DNA from: Nanogingivalis sp963545035
GTDB lineage: Bacteria > Patescibacteriota > Saccharimonadia > Saccharimonadales > Saccharimonadaceae
NCBI GenBank assembly: GCA_963545035.1
Contig: CAUUHU010000004.1
Span: forward strand, 1-26,869
Length of the DNA stretch: 26,869 nucleotides
Direction: 5' to 3'
The position numbers were made by a program, and so were the translations under genes. Positions 1-9,305 of this stretch are shown in pieces. The stretch's first letter is position 1; each line of letters begins with the position of its first letter. The notes beneath the pieces are model-generated. The model made no database searches. It was not told where the DNA came from and saw only the letters and a list, made by a program, of their open reading frames with translations.

Positions 1-1
1 T

Positions 2-853
2 CCATCAAACAGTCAAGTTTCTTTTAAAGTTAGCGGCGATCATATTTTAATTGAAAGTGGAAATTATAAATCTAAAATTAATGGCTTTTCGGCTGAGGAT
101 TTCCCTGAATTGCCAACAATTGATGAGCCGACTGCACGATTTTTTATGAGTACTGATATTTTTAAAGAAGCGGTTGATCAAATTAATACAGTAAGTATGG
201 ATACTTCGCGGCCAATTTTGACTGGTGTATTTTTACATACTTTCGAAAATTATATTTATATGGCCGCAACGGACGGTTATCGATTAAGTGAGCGAAAATT
301 ATTCGAAACCGACCAAGAGTTTGAATCAATTGTTCCAAGTAGTGTTTTGGCAAAAGTTAAAAGTGTTATTCCAGAAAAGCTTGATGAGATTGAAATTCTT
401 ATTAACGATAATCAAATTCAATTTATGGTTGGTGATATTTTGGTAATTAGTAATTTAATTGATGGAAAATACGTTGAATATCGCCGTTTGATTCCTGAAA
501 AAACTGAAACTACAGTAAAGATTAATCGCGTTGATTTTTACCAAATCGCAAAAGTTGCAAAAGTTTTTAGTGATAAATCTGGCGGAAGTGTTAAAATCAC
601 TGCGAATGAAGAAACTTCGAAATTATCAATGCACACAATTGCTAGTGAAATCGGTGAAAATACATCTGAGGCTGACGCTGAAATTCAAGGTGGTGGCGAA
701 GTTACGTTGAATGTAAATTATATCGAAAATGCTTTAAAGCCATTAAAATCTTCGAAAATTTATTTTGGATTTTCGGGAAAACTTGCACCAACAATTTTCA
801 AAAATACAGATAGCGATGATTATATCCATATTGTGATGCCGCTAAAAAGTTAG
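2..853 (+). CDS. dnaN: DNA polymerase III beta subunit (sliding clamp), C-terminal part
   Basis: This is the ring-shaped clamp that tethers the replicative polymerase to DNA. The reading frame is open from the left edge, so the gene is cut by the window: 283 residues are visible and about 85-90 are missing compared with the usual length near 370. Residues FSAEDFPELP (about 30-39 of the visible part) match the end of clamp domain 1. The C-terminus YIHIVMPLKS matches the conserved clamp tail ending in VMPxxx, which forms part of the partner-binding pocket. A TTG at 110 could be taken for a start, but the frame is clearly coding upstream of it. The stop is TAG. recF follows after 7 bp, the classical dnaN-recF order near the replication origin, so co-transcription is likely. 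The identification is firm from the motifs and the neighbour. Confidence 0.95.
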   Translation, partial: PSNSQVSFKVSGDHILIESGNYKSKINGFSAEDFPELPTIDEPTARFFMSTDIFKEAVDQINTVSMDTSRPILTGVFLHTFENYIYMAATDGYRLSERKLFETDQEFESIVPSSVLAKVKSVIPEKLDEIEILINDNQIQFMVGDILVISNLIDGKYVEYRRLIPEKTETTVKINRVDFYQIAKVAKVFSDKSGGSVKITANEETSKLSMHTIASEIGENTSEADAEIQGGGEVTLNVNYIENALKPLKSSKIYFGFSGKLAPTIFKNTDSDDYIHIVMPLKS

Positions 854-860
854 GAACTGA

Positions 861-1898
861 ATGATTTTAAAAACTTTAAGAGTTCAGAATTTTCGAACGC
901 ATTCTGATTTTATTTTAGAAATTGGTGAAAAATCGACATTAATTTCTGGTGCAAATGGCAGCGGAAAGACTTCACTTCTTGAGGCGATTTATTTTACTCT
1001 TCAAGGAACTAGTTTTCGATCAAGCGATAAAGAAATTCTTCGAAATGATGGTTCGAGTTGGTTTCGGATTGATTTAAAAGATTCGAAAGATTCATTAAGG
1101 ACGGTTAAGTTTGATAATTCCCTTACAAATTCGAAAAAGCAATTCTTAATCGATGGAAACAAAAAAGCGCGTCTGAGCGCAAATTTAAGGGTTCCTGTGG
1201 TGCTTTTTGAGCCTGAAGACTTGCAGCTATTAAGTGGATCACCGAATCGTCGACGCAATTTCTTGGACCATTTTTTAGCTCAAACTTACCCAAGTTTTCA
1301 GCTAGCGCTTTCAAGATATAATAAAGCCTTAAAGCAACGAAATAATCTATTGAAAAGTGATAATTTATCGAAGATTGAACTTTTTCCTTGGGATTTAATG
1401 CTTGCAGAATATGGTTCTGAAATTATTTCGAAAAGATGCGATTTTATAAAATTATTAAATTCAAAAATTGAGAATATTTATGCAGAAATATCAGGTGTTA
1501 AAGATAATATTGAAATTCAATATTTGGGCGATAATGTTTCGAAAAGTGAAATTTTAGCGATTTTAAGCAAAAATGTTGAGCGCGATAAGATTTTAGGCTA
1601 TACAAGTTTTGGCCCGCACAAGCATGATATTCAGTTTATTTTTAATGGAAAACCGGCGCAAAATGTGGCGAGTCGTGGCGAAAACCGTAGTTTAGTTTTG
1701 GCACTTAAATTTATTGAAACAGATATTTTGGCGGAACTAACTGAAAAACGACCAATCGTTTTGCTCGACGATGTGTTTTCGGAACTTGATAATGAACGAC
1801 AAAAGTTGCTAACCAGACATTTTTCGAAATATCAAACTATTATAACTTCGACAAATGAAATTCAAGTTGATGAATGTAAAATAACCTCACTAACTTAG
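861..1898 (+). CDS. recF: DNA replication and repair protein RecF
   Basis: RecF is an SMC-like ATPase that helps load RecA at single-strand gaps. The 345 residues are slightly short of the usual 360-370. Visible motifs are Walker A GANGSGKTS (30-38), the conserved GPHKHD (251-256), the ABC-type signature SRGENRSLVLALK (271-283) and Walker B IVLLDDVFSELD (299-310). The ATG at 861 has an upstream AGGA about six bases away and lies 7 bp after dnaN. The stop codon TAG (1896-1898) sits inside the 3' arm of a perfect 15-bp terminator hairpin, so gene end and terminator overlap. Translational coupling to dnaN is likely from the spacing. The identification is secure. Confidence 0.97.
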   Translation: MILKTLRVQNFRTHSDFILEIGEKSTLISGANGSGKTSLLEAIYFTLQGTSFRSSDKEILRNDGSSWFRIDLKDSKDSLRTVKFDNSLTNSKKQFLIDGNKKARLSANLRVPVVLFEPEDLQLLSGSPNRRRNFLDHFLAQTYPSFQLALSRYNKALKQRNNLLKSDNLSKIELFPWDLMLAEYGSEIISKRCDFIKLLNSKIENIYAEISGVKDNIEIQYLGDNVSKSEILAILSKNVERDKILGYTSFGPHKHDIQFIFNGKPAQNVASRGENRSLVLALKFIETDILAELTEKRPIVLLDDVFSELDNERQKLLTRHFSKYQTIITSTNEIQVDECKITSLT

Positions 1899-1911
1899 TG
1901 AGGTTATTTTT
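1878..1911. terminator. Bidirectional terminator between recF and the T4SS operon
   Basis: A perfect 15-bp inverted repeat (1878-1892 with 1896-1910) closes a 3-base loop, with A-runs on the left and T-runs on the right. It can therefore act as an intrinsic terminator on both strands. It contains the recF stop codon and lies just beyond the stop of the convergent gene at 1914. Confidence 0.9.
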
Positions 1912-1913
1912 AG

Positions 1914-2495
1914 CTAATCTGTAATAGGTTTTACGTTTGTTGTATCTTCTTTACATACGGCAGGATCGCAGTAGTTGTATTCGAAAACTGGATTTTCTTC
2001 CTTATCAGTATCATAGAAATAGAACTTATATCTAAACGGTGTGAAAGATTCAATTTTTACCCATAAGGTTTTCTTGTTGGTATCTAATTCAATCTTAAAG
2101 CGATGCGTGAAAATATTCGTTTTTGGATCCGTCTTAGCCGAATAAGAATCTTTGTACATACTTACGCGTTTATAATAAGTATTGTAATTATTGCCATTAA
2201 CCTTGAGCTGATATTGTCGAACAACGCTTTGGAATTCTTTATACATGTTGAAATTCGCACCGTTATTAACGAATTTTTCGAAGCCGATATACGGAACTGC
2301 ATATTCTGGAAGATTTCCGCCAGTTGGAGGGCCAATTACTTCGCCCGAAGCTGGGTCAATCTCGGTCTTTTTGTTGGCTTCTTGTTGTTGACGAATAACT
2401 GACCAGATTGCTAGACCGATCATAAGCGCACTAGCGAATAGAAAAGTTATTACGATAGCTCTGATCTTCTTATTTTTTAAAATATCTCTAAGCAT
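1914..2495 (-). CDS. Single-pass membrane protein at the end of the T4SS operon (VirB8-sized, unknown)
   Basis: I recognise no family by motif. The 193 residues have a short basic cytoplasmic start (LKNKKIR), one membrane helix at about residues 11-33, and an extracytoplasmic domain of about 150 residues with two late cysteines (YCDPAVC). Size and topology (short N-tail, one helix, soluble outer domain) resemble VirB8-type T4SS scaffold proteins, but that is inference only. The start is ATG at 2495, because AAAGGAG lies six bases upstream; a TTG six bases earlier (2501) is in frame but badly placed. It follows the three-domain hydrolase gene after 12 bp and is the last gene before the shared terminator, so it belongs to the same transcript. 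A fold prediction giving an NTF2-like domain would support the VirB8 reading. Confidence 0.8.
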   Translation of the reverse strand: MLRDILKNKKIRAIVITFLFASALMIGLAIWSVIRQQQEANKKTEIDPASGEVIGPPTGGNLPEYAVPYIGFEKFVNNGANFNMYKEFQSVVRQYQLKVNGNNYNTYYKRVSMYKDSYSAKTDPKTNIFTHRFKIELDTNKKTLWVKIESFTPFRYKFYFYDTDKEENPVFEYNYCDPAVCKEDTTNVKPITD

Positions 2496-2507
2496 ATTCA
2501 ACTCCTT

Positions 2508-4247
2508 TTATTTAGTAACTCCAAATGCTGCAAAAGTCATTGAGATGACGTAAGAAGGATCGTAAGGAGTATCGTCAAGTTCTTTACGTCCAGGGTTGGC
2601 TGTATACCATTTTCCGCCTGAGCTTTTTCGAATCACGACGTAGTGGCTAACATTCAAGAATGGTCCAGGGCCAGTTCCTGCTAGCATGACTAATCCACCT
2701 TTTTTCAGAACATCTTCAACGGCATTAACGGAAATATCAATCTTGGATTGTTTTAATCCATATTCTTCAACCATTTTGACTACATCTAAGTTGGTTCCGA
2801 GACCGGCTTCATAACCCTGTTGGGATGCTTTTTTAGCCATTTCTAGAGGGCTGATTGATTTACCTGTAAGAGCTAAGACCATATTTGAAACAGATGTCGG
2901 ACCACAAGCTGCGGCGCACATTGTATTTGCTGCACTTTTTCCCCATTGCTCATTAGCCCATCGTGGATCGCACTGTTCGAAAACTGAAAATCCATCTGAT
3001 GTCGTGTGTGATGCATCGGCCGAAGTCATAAACTTGCCTGAAGCGGATCCGGATCCGCCACAAGAGTCTGACGACTTGGAAGAATTATCACCACCACCGT
3101 TAAGCGCTTCTTGCAAGAATTTTACATAGGCTTCCTGCCCTTCAGTATTTGGGTGAATTCCGTCACCTGAATAAAGTTTTTCGCGTCCACCATTTTTCTC
3201 GGCGTAAGCTTTCCAGTCTAAAACTTTAACTTCACTATGCTTTGAAGCAAATGCTGAGAGTTTCTTATTAATAACTTCGTAATCAGCGTTTCCACCTTTA
3301 GAGAAGTTGTTTACCCAATAAATTTTCTTACCTTTTAATTTGCTAAGCAAAGTCTCGGCAGCACTTTCATCGAAATTATCGTTGGTTCCGAGGTTGATAA
3401 CAACAGTATCGTTTATCTCGGCTGGAAGTTTGCTTGTAGCGGCTGCGATTGAGTCTCCAACTGTAGCTGAAACGTTTGATCCTGAGAATGTTGAAGCAAG
3501 TTTATCTTGTACACCAACAGTAATAGAGTCGCCGACAAAGGTTATTTTTCCACTATTCGATGAACTATTCGAACTTGAAGATCCTGAATTTGAGCTCGAT
3601 GAGTTGCTTGAAGAACTAGAAGAGTTTCCGCCCTTACCTTTATATTTAGCAAGAATATCATTACCAACTTGTTCACCTTCTTGGATACGTCCGGGTCGCA
3701 AATCTTCACGCGGTCGTTCAAACTGAAGTGTCCAAGCTGTAGTTGCCTCTTTTACGGATTTTGCAGAACTCACAGCATTTTTTGCGGCCACTTCTGATCC
3801 TTCGAGCTCTGTCCATAGGAAGTCTAGCTGAACGCCAAGATCTGATACGGGCTTACCTTTTTCTTTGGCGTAATTTTCAAGATTCGTTCGCCGACCAAAA
3901 GACCACTGAGCAATACCATAACCAATTCCACTACCAGCCTCATTTAGGTCAGGTTGAAAATGGTTTGATTCGCCCCAAAGGCTACCCATAACTCCGGCTA
4001 CCTGCTCATCGGTCCAGCCTTTTGATTTAAAGAAGTTCCAGATTTTTTCGGCGTTGTCGTTCCCTTCGAGGTTTGTGGAGCCACTACCACCACCTCCGCC
4101 AGTTCCGCAATCATCACCAGCATCATAATAGGTGATATTGTTTGAGTTGAAGAACTTAGCGTTAAAATCTGCTTTGGCTGGAAAGCTAATTAAATCGGCT
4201 AGCAAAATAGATAGAGCTATAATTGGTAAAATTCTGATTCGTTTCAT
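2508..4247 (-). CDS. Secreted three-domain wall enzyme: lysozyme, SGNH hydrolase and C39-like peptidase
   Basis: The 579-residue protein starts with a signal peptide (about 1-26, possible cut after AKA). Residues about 60-204 resemble phage-tail-type lysozyme, with candidate acid E93 in WGESNHF and the GYGIAQWS segment. A Ser/Asn/Gly-rich linker (205-233) leads to an SGNH/GDSL hydrolase domain (234-384) with GDS (239-241), GTND (287-290) and DGIHPN (362-367); such domains often remove O-acetyl groups from sugars. A second Ser-rich linker leads to a C39-like cysteine peptidase domain (420-579) with candidate catalytic C448 (in ACGPTS), H535 and N551. It lies 8 bp after the M23-protein gene and 12 bp before the VirB8-sized gene. 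By position it is the likely VirB1-type wall-opening enzyme of the machine. The AAAGGA upstream of the ATG lies unusually far (about 17 bases), so initiation may depend on coupling. Confidence 0.88.
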   Translation of the reverse strand: MKRIRILPIIALSILLADLISFPAKADFNAKFFNSNNITYYDAGDDCGTGGGGGSGSTNLEGNDNAEKIWNFFKSKGWTDEQVAGVMGSLWGESNHFQPDLNEAGSGIGYGIAQWSFGRRTNLENYAKEKGKPVSDLGVQLDFLWTELEGSEVAAKNAVSSAKSVKEATTAWTLQFERPREDLRPGRIQEGEQVGNDILAKYKGKGGNSSSSSSNSSSSNSGSSSSNSSSNSGKITFVGDSITVGVQDKLASTFSGSNVSATVGDSIAAATSKLPAEINDTVVINLGTNDNFDESAAETLLSKLKGKKIYWVNNFSKGGNADYEVINKKLSAFASKHSEVKVLDWKAYAEKNGGREKLYSGDGIHPNTEGQEAYVKFLQEALNGGGDNSSKSSDSCGGSGSASGKFMTSADASHTTSDGFSVFEQCDPRWANEQWGKSAANTMCAAACGPTSVSNMVLALTGKSISPLEMAKKASQQGYEAGLGTNLDVVKMVEEYGLKQSKIDISVNAVEDVLKKGGLVMLAGTGPGPFLNVSHYVVIRKSSGGKWYTANPGRKELDDTPYDPSYVISMTFAAFGVTK

Positions 4248-4255
4248 TGCAATAC

Positions 4256-7200
4256 TTAAGTATTTCCTTTAATTAAATCCATAGGGTTGAAGGCGCCGTT
4301 TTGACCTGGTATTCCGGTTCCTTTCTTCGTTTCGAAGTGAAGGTGCTCTCCGCTCGCATTTCCTTCCGCTCCGGTAACGCCAATCTGCTGGCCTTTTTTA
4401 ACTTTATCTCCTTTTTTTACACTATGAGATCGCATGTGCGAATATGTAGTATAGATGTCGCCATTATGCTTAATCGCGACGTAGTGGCTACCAGCTCCCC
4501 ATCCTACAGTTTCGGCATCTCCGCCGTAAACAACTTCACCATCCGCTGCTGCATAAACTGGTGCTGCAGAACCGAAGGTTGCGCTACTGAAATCTATTCC
4601 ATAGTGCGTTGATGAGAATCCGTCAAAGAATGATCTAGGACCAAAGTCTTGGTCTGGTCCAACTCCTTCAATTGTGTCACCATTAACTTTAACGCCCTTA
4701 ACTGGCCAGACAAATTCTCCACTAAGTTTAGCTAGATCTGGGTCTACGCCTCCCGAACTTGAGCTTGAACTTCCAGATCCACCACCTTCATCAGGCTTAA
4801 ATTCTTCGTTCATACCTTCTTCAACTCGGATATCAGTTAGGAATAATGCGTACATGTTGGCTTTTGGATTTTTATCGCTATTACAAATGGCTCCAAAGTT
4901 ATCATCATCGTCATCCTCTGATGCGCCAATTGGTTTTTTGCGATTAAAGCAGTATTTTTCGTACTTTTTAAGTTCAGGACCCATTTCAACTGTATCTAAT
5001 ATATCATCGGTATCTCCAGAGTTATCTTTTTCTTTCAAATCTCCACTACTCTTTAACTCGTCGATGACTTCATCTGTATCTTTATCAGCGATTTTCATAT
5101 CGATACCAGTATAGACATTGCAGAAAATATCAGTTGCGGCGCCAGTATCTTTAATTGATTTATCTTCACAAGTGTCCATATTTGCAATAAAGTTTGCATC
5201 ATTTGCAGCATGCGCGCCAGGTGTAATTGCGGCAAATGATCTTTGTGCACCACCAATAATCGAAGGCAAAAAGCCACTGATTGAAGCTATCTGCTTTGAG
5301 TAAGGCAGCATATTACTTACGATTGAACCTAGGAATGTGTGGCGGGTGTTTGGGTCGAATGGACTTCTTGTTTTTCGAATCTCTTCAGCGTTTTCGGCAA
5401 TCTGTCTTTCGGTCTCATGATAGAATGCTACGGCTTGCGATTTAGTTAATACTCCACCATTTCCGGCCATGGTGTTTTTAGACATCAATGCGGCAGATCC
5501 CGACATTATGGCATTACCAAAATTTTCACCTTTTGTGGAGTCATTAAGAATAGTTCCAGTTAATCCTTGTGCTACATATAGAGATATCTCATCCATTGCT
5601 TTATCTCCTAAAACAGCTAAAGCAGCAGATAGTGCAACACCAACAGCTGCTCCCCAAGCTATAGTCCCTAGAACTTCAGATACGCAGGCGGTAGTTGCAC
5701 AGGCTATAAGACTGGCTACTACTACTGCAGTACCAACTACGGCTGTAGTGATGGTTGCGACTTTACATCCCTTACGAACCACCCAGCCAAGAGTTCCACT
5801 AGTGAATGTATCCATTATTTTTGCTAAAGAGCCAGTTATACCAACTTGATAATCTTTTGCGGAATCATCCAATTTAGAGACACGATCACCATAAGCTACT
5901 GCTCGCCACCCCTGGGAATCTGTAGCACTTTTACCGGGGCTATTTTTTTCTTCGGCTGAATCTGCAAAAAACGCAAAAGCATCTTTTAGTCTAGATGTGT
6001 TGGAGTCGCTTTGATTACTATCTTTATTTTCTTCGGAATCTTTTTTATTAGCAATTCCCATCAAACTATTTCCTTGTGCTGTGACTTCTTCTTGGGTTGC
6101 ATCACCAGACCTAATTTTCGAAGACATTGAAAGGAAAGACAATCCAAACTGAGCAAAAACTTCAAGTTTTGCTACTTTCGCAACGCTCCATCCCATGGTT
6201 ACGAGTGCATATACACCACAAATTTTATCGATTGCGTTCAGCGGGCCACTAATTGTCTGGCCTACGCCTTTAATGGTATTTGCGGCCGCAATGGATTTTT
6301 CACGGGCATTTTTGAAACCTTTTTTAAGGTTACTGCTACCGGATTTTAGCTTATCCTTAACCGCACTTGTGCCCTTATCTCCTTTTTCAACTTTGCCGTC
6401 TTCTGGGTCAGGGTCACCCTTGCGGCTTTTACCGTCAGCATCCTCTTCTTTCGAATGATCATTAGCGGTTTTTTTCATATCCTCATCAATTTCTTCTTCG
6501 GTTTTGCCCTTATTGTTTTTTCTCCATTTTTTGAAGCTAAACCAACTCTTAAGCTTCCGCCACTTTTTATCTAAGAATGATGCAAAGCGTCCATTATAGC
6601 CACGTTTAAAAGCCTCCCGAACTTCGGGATTGCTAGTTAGAACATTTTTAATATCTGAAGATGAGTTATTTATTGAGATTTCTTCTCCGGCTTTAGTATA
6701 GGTTAAAGATTTGATTTTCTTGCGTCCAAAAAGGCCATCACCGTCCTCTAGCTCAACTTTAAAGCCAGCTTCGCGTAGATTCTTGATGTTTCGATCAGTC
6801 ACTCGTGACATTCGACAAATGATCCCAGCTGTACAATTTACGCCCTTAACTTTAAGTTTCATAACTTTTACGCTGCGCTTATTCATGCTAATCGAAGCTG
6901 AGTTGAGTTTTTCGGTAATCGTTTCGGTGATGTGGTTTGACATTAGGGAAACCATATTGAATGTTCCGGCGAAAATTAAAGCACCAACTCCACCGATAAT
7001 TCCACCAGTCGTAGCAAAAGCACCTTTACCTTTAAAAAACGACATTGCACGGTTTTTTGCGCCGCCCTTTGAAGCTGCATTTCGAGATTTATGGGTTCCG
7101 CCACCGCTGACATTATTACGCCAACCACTCGATTGAGTTGTAGTTGCGTCCTTCGCGAGAGTTTCGCTATCGCTGATTCCAGAATTCGAGCTTGTCGCCA

Positions 7201-7372
7201 TAGATGAATTTTCGGCGTTCGCTAAATCTGACGGATTATAGCCGTCGTTGCCGCGAATAACCTCAGCGCTCCCCCATCTACTTTTTGCTTTTTCTAGTGC
7301 AGATTGGTTTGTGTCGCTCAAGTCGCTAAAATCAAGATTCTCATCTCTATCGAAATCTCTCGCTGCTCCCAT
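4256..7372 (-). CDS. Large membrane protein with C-terminal M23 (LytM-type) peptidase
   Basis: M23 enzymes are zinc peptidases that cut peptidoglycan cross-bridges. In this 1038-residue protein the M23 domain is at about 887-1035, with all expected zinc and catalytic residues visible: H923 and D927 in HYGID, H979 in SHMRSH, and H1010/H1012 in GEHLHFE. The rest is unfamiliar: a charged, Ser/Asn-rich N-terminus with no signal peptide, a membrane helix at about 118-143, a highly charged central part (270-365), further hydrophobic helices at about 380-420 and 540-590, and an acidic run before a Gly/Ser linker (863-875). This suggests an inner-membrane T4SS component carrying its own wall-cutting domain outside. 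The ATG at 7372 has TAGGA six bases upstream, and its own promoter lies just before it. The M23 call is firm; the rest of the protein is unknown. Confidence 0.88.
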   Translation of the reverse strand: MGAARDFDRDENLDFSDLSDTNQSALEKAKSRWGSAEVIRGNDGYNPSDLANAENSSMATSSNSGISDSETLAKDATTTQSSGWRNNVSGGGTHKSRNAASKGGAKNRAMSFFKGKGAFATTGGIIGGVGALIFAGTFNMVSLMSNHITETITEKLNSASISMNKRSVKVMKLKVKGVNCTAGIICRMSRVTDRNIKNLREAGFKVELEDGDGLFGRKKIKSLTYTKAGEEISINNSSSDIKNVLTSNPEVREAFKRGYNGRFASFLDKKWRKLKSWFSFKKWRKNNKGKTEEEIDEDMKKTANDHSKEEDADGKSRKGDPDPEDGKVEKGDKGTSAVKDKLKSGSSNLKKGFKNAREKSIAAANTIKGVGQTISGPLNAIDKICGVYALVTMGWSVAKVAKLEVFAQFGLSFLSMSSKIRSGDATQEEVTAQGNSLMGIANKKDSEENKDSNQSDSNTSRLKDAFAFFADSAEEKNSPGKSATDSQGWRAVAYGDRVSKLDDSAKDYQVGITGSLAKIMDTFTSGTLGWVVRKGCKVATITTAVVGTAVVVASLIACATTACVSEVLGTIAWGAAVGVALSAALAVLGDKAMDEISLYVAQGLTGTILNDSTKGENFGNAIMSGSAALMSKNTMAGNGGVLTKSQAVAFYHETERQIAENAEEIRKTRSPFDPNTRHTFLGSIVSNMLPYSKQIASISGFLPSIIGGAQRSFAAITPGAHAANDANFIANMDTCEDKSIKDTGAATDIFCNVYTGIDMKIADKDTDEVIDELKSSGDLKEKDNSGDTDDILDTVEMGPELKKYEKYCFNRKKPIGASEDDDDDNFGAICNSDKNPKANMYALFLTDIRVEEGMNEEFKPDEGGGSGSSSSSSGGVDPDLAKLSGEFVWPVKGVKVNGDTIEGVGPDQDFGPRSFFDGFSSTHYGIDFSSATFGSAAPVYAAADGEVVYGGDAETVGWGAGSHYVAIKHNGDIYTTYSHMRSHSVKKGDKVKKGQQIGVTGAEGNASGEHLHFETKKGTGIPGQNGAFNPMDLIKGNT

Positions 7373-7409
7373 TTTTTTCCTAAATTAAAACTCAAAAATT
7401 TATAAAACT

Positions 7410-7438
7410 ATTTTAACATGTTTATGCTCATGTTTCAA
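7410..7438 (-). promoter_or_regulatory. Promoter for the M23-protein operon, with a dyad between its boxes
   Basis: On the minus strand TTGAAA (7438-7433), a 17-bp spacer and TAAAAT (7415-7410) form a good sigma-70 promoter with an extended -10 (TG one base before the hexamer). An inverted repeat, AACATG and CATGTT separated by 8 bp (7415-7434), fills the space between the boxes and could be an operator. It lies in the 68-bp gap after the VirB4 gene. Confidence 0.7.
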
Positions 7439-7440
7439 GA

Positions 7441-9303
7441 CTAGAATAATTCATTCGGGTCTGCATACCCGTTTGTCATTAAGTTGTCGCTCTGGCGATT
7501 CTTGGAATTATTTGGACTTGTCGAAATTAATTGATGCTCAGTATCGCTGGCAATAATTTGAATATGAACATGATTCTGGCCGGCAAAGAACAATCCTTGC
7601 CCAACTGGGAAGTTTGCAAGGCGTTTACGTTCCTCCTCGGTTAGTTTAAAGACATCGCTCAAAACATCAACTGCACTTGAAGATTGCTTTAGAAGCAGCT
7701 GCATCGAGCTGTTTGAAACAATCGCACGGCCCATTTTCGAACCCATAAAGTCTTCAACGTCCTGAGAGATTGTAGTAAGACCAAGGTAGTATTTTCGGGC
7801 ACGTTTTGCCAAGCTAAACAAAAAGTTCGCAGAATCGTCGTATTTCATTAACTGCCAAGCCTCATCGACGATTAGCATGCGTTTTTTCTGTTCCGAACGG
7901 ACGATGTTCCAAATGTGTGAAAGCACAATATACATCGCAACGGGGCGAAGTTCGTCTTCGAGGTCGCGAATATTAAATACCACCATTGAGTTATTAATAT
8001 CAATGTTTGATTGTTGCGAGAAAATTCCTGCAAATGTTCCAGTGGTGTATTTGCGAAGGCGCTGCGCCAAGCTTGGGCCACTTCCATCCATGTGGACCAA
8101 AGTATCATAAAGGTTGTGAATTGTTGGTGGTGTTGAATTGTGCGTTAGCGGGTCGGAAGTAATTCCCGCGCGCGCATAAGTATCGATAATCGCTTGGTCG
8201 AGATCGGCTTCTTCACTTGGAGAAAGACCAATCGATTGCCCCGCACTTGTTCCGCCAAGCATTAGGCGAAATAGACCGTGAAGTGTAACAATATTTGCGC
8301 GAAGTGCATTGTCGGCCTCTTCAGCATCAATAACATGTGGTAAATCGAACGGATTAATTCGCACGTCAGAGTTCAAGCTTAAGCGAATGTAGCTTCCGCC
8401 AACCGCATCACTTAATTTTTGGTATTCGTTTTCAGGGTCGATAATTAAGACTTCGGCACCCATCATCATTGTTCGGAGAGCCTCAAGCTTCACGGTGAAA
8501 GATTTACCAGCACCAGATTTCGCGAAAACCACCATGTTCGCATTTTCAAGGGTAAAACGGTCAAAAATAACAAGTCCGTTATTGTGCATGTTAACACCAT
8601 AAAGAACACCGTTTTCCTGCGTAAGATCGGCAGAAGTAAATGGGAATGAAGTTGAAATTGCCCCTGTGTTCATGTTTCGGCGAATTTGTAACTGATCTGA
8701 AAGTTGAGGAATTGTCGCTTTCAAACCTTGCTCTTGTTGGCTTGATGCCACTTTCGAAAACAGCATTTGCTGTCCGAGCATTGTTTCGATTTTACTTCGT
8801 ACGAAGTTTAATTCGTCGAGGCTATCGGCGTAAATTGTTAAATAAAGTCCAAAACGGAAGAATTTTTCCGCTCCAAGCTGGAGTTGATCTCGAAGTTCCT
8901 CGGCATCGTTCAAAGCAGCCTCGAGCGCTGGATCACGAGTTTTACCCTTTTCGTTATTAATTGAAAGATCGGCTTCAAGCTGAGTAACTTTTCGGCGGAG
9001 GTTTTTCATCACGATCTCAGTTTCAACTGGATAAATAAACATTGAAACGTCCAAAACTTCATCGGCATTCAAAATCGGTGAAGCCCAGCCGGTATAAAGC
9101 TGGCGTGGATATCCGTAAACATAGATTGTTTGGCCATATTTTGTGCCCAAGCGAAAATAACTCGAGTGGAATTCGAGACTTGATGGTGCAATAAGATCAC
9201 GTAAAGTGTTAATACCAGTTAAAAACGCTTGCTCAACCTCAGCTTGCTCTTGGGCGCGTTGTTGCGCAGCAATATCAACTGCGTCTTTTTTCTTCTTCCC
9301 CAT
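7441..9303 (-). CDS. virB4: VirB4-family T4SS ATPase
   Basis: VirB4 is the universal ATPase that powers T4SS assembly and transport at the inner membrane. The 620-residue protein has Walker A FAKSGAGKSF (260-269), the IIDPENEY segment after it (287-294), Walker B MLIVDEAWQ (476-484) and the downstream TISQDVEDF (511-519) with its conserved glutamine. The N-terminal 250 residues carry the end of the typical VirB4 N-domain, with a charged coiled segment at about 98-145; the first part of that domain seems to be in the preceding gene. AAGGAGG, placed nine bases before the ATG, is encoded in the last codons (NQGGF) of the upstream gene, and only 2 bp separate the genes. It is therefore co-translated with its partner. 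The identification is secure. Confidence 0.95.
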   Translation of the reverse strand: MGKKKKDAVDIAAQQRAQEQAEVEQAFLTGINTLRDLIAPSSLEFHSSYFRLGTKYGQTIYVYGYPRQLYTGWASPILNADEVLDVSMFIYPVETEIVMKNLRRKVTQLEADLSINNEKGKTRDPALEAALNDAEELRDQLQLGAEKFFRFGLYLTIYADSLDELNFVRSKIETMLGQQMLFSKVASSQQEQGLKATIPQLSDQLQIRRNMNTGAISTSFPFTSADLTQENGVLYGVNMHNNGLVIFDRFTLENANMVVFAKSGAGKSFTVKLEALRTMMMGAEVLIIDPENEYQKLSDAVGGSYIRLSLNSDVRINPFDLPHVIDAEEADNALRANIVTLHGLFRLMLGGTSAGQSIGLSPSEEADLDQAIIDTYARAGITSDPLTHNSTPPTIHNLYDTLVHMDGSGPSLAQRLRKYTTGTFAGIFSQQSNIDINNSMVVFNIRDLEDELRPVAMYIVLSHIWNIVRSEQKKRMLIVDEAWQLMKYDDSANFLFSLAKRARKYYLGLTTISQDVEDFMGSKMGRAIVSNSSMQLLLKQSSSAVDVLSDVFKLTEEERKRLANFPVGQGLFFAGQNHVHIQIIASDTEHQLISTSPNNSKNRQSDNLMTNGYADPNELF

Positions 9304-9305
9304 AA

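Noticed and set aside
3340..3726. Plus-strand ORF opposite the three-domain hydrolase, and similar antisense ORFs elsewhere (e.g. 5469-5849, 6711-7136)
   Set aside because: They are complementary shadows of Ser/Gly/Ala-rich coding sequence and have no ribosome sites or family motifs.
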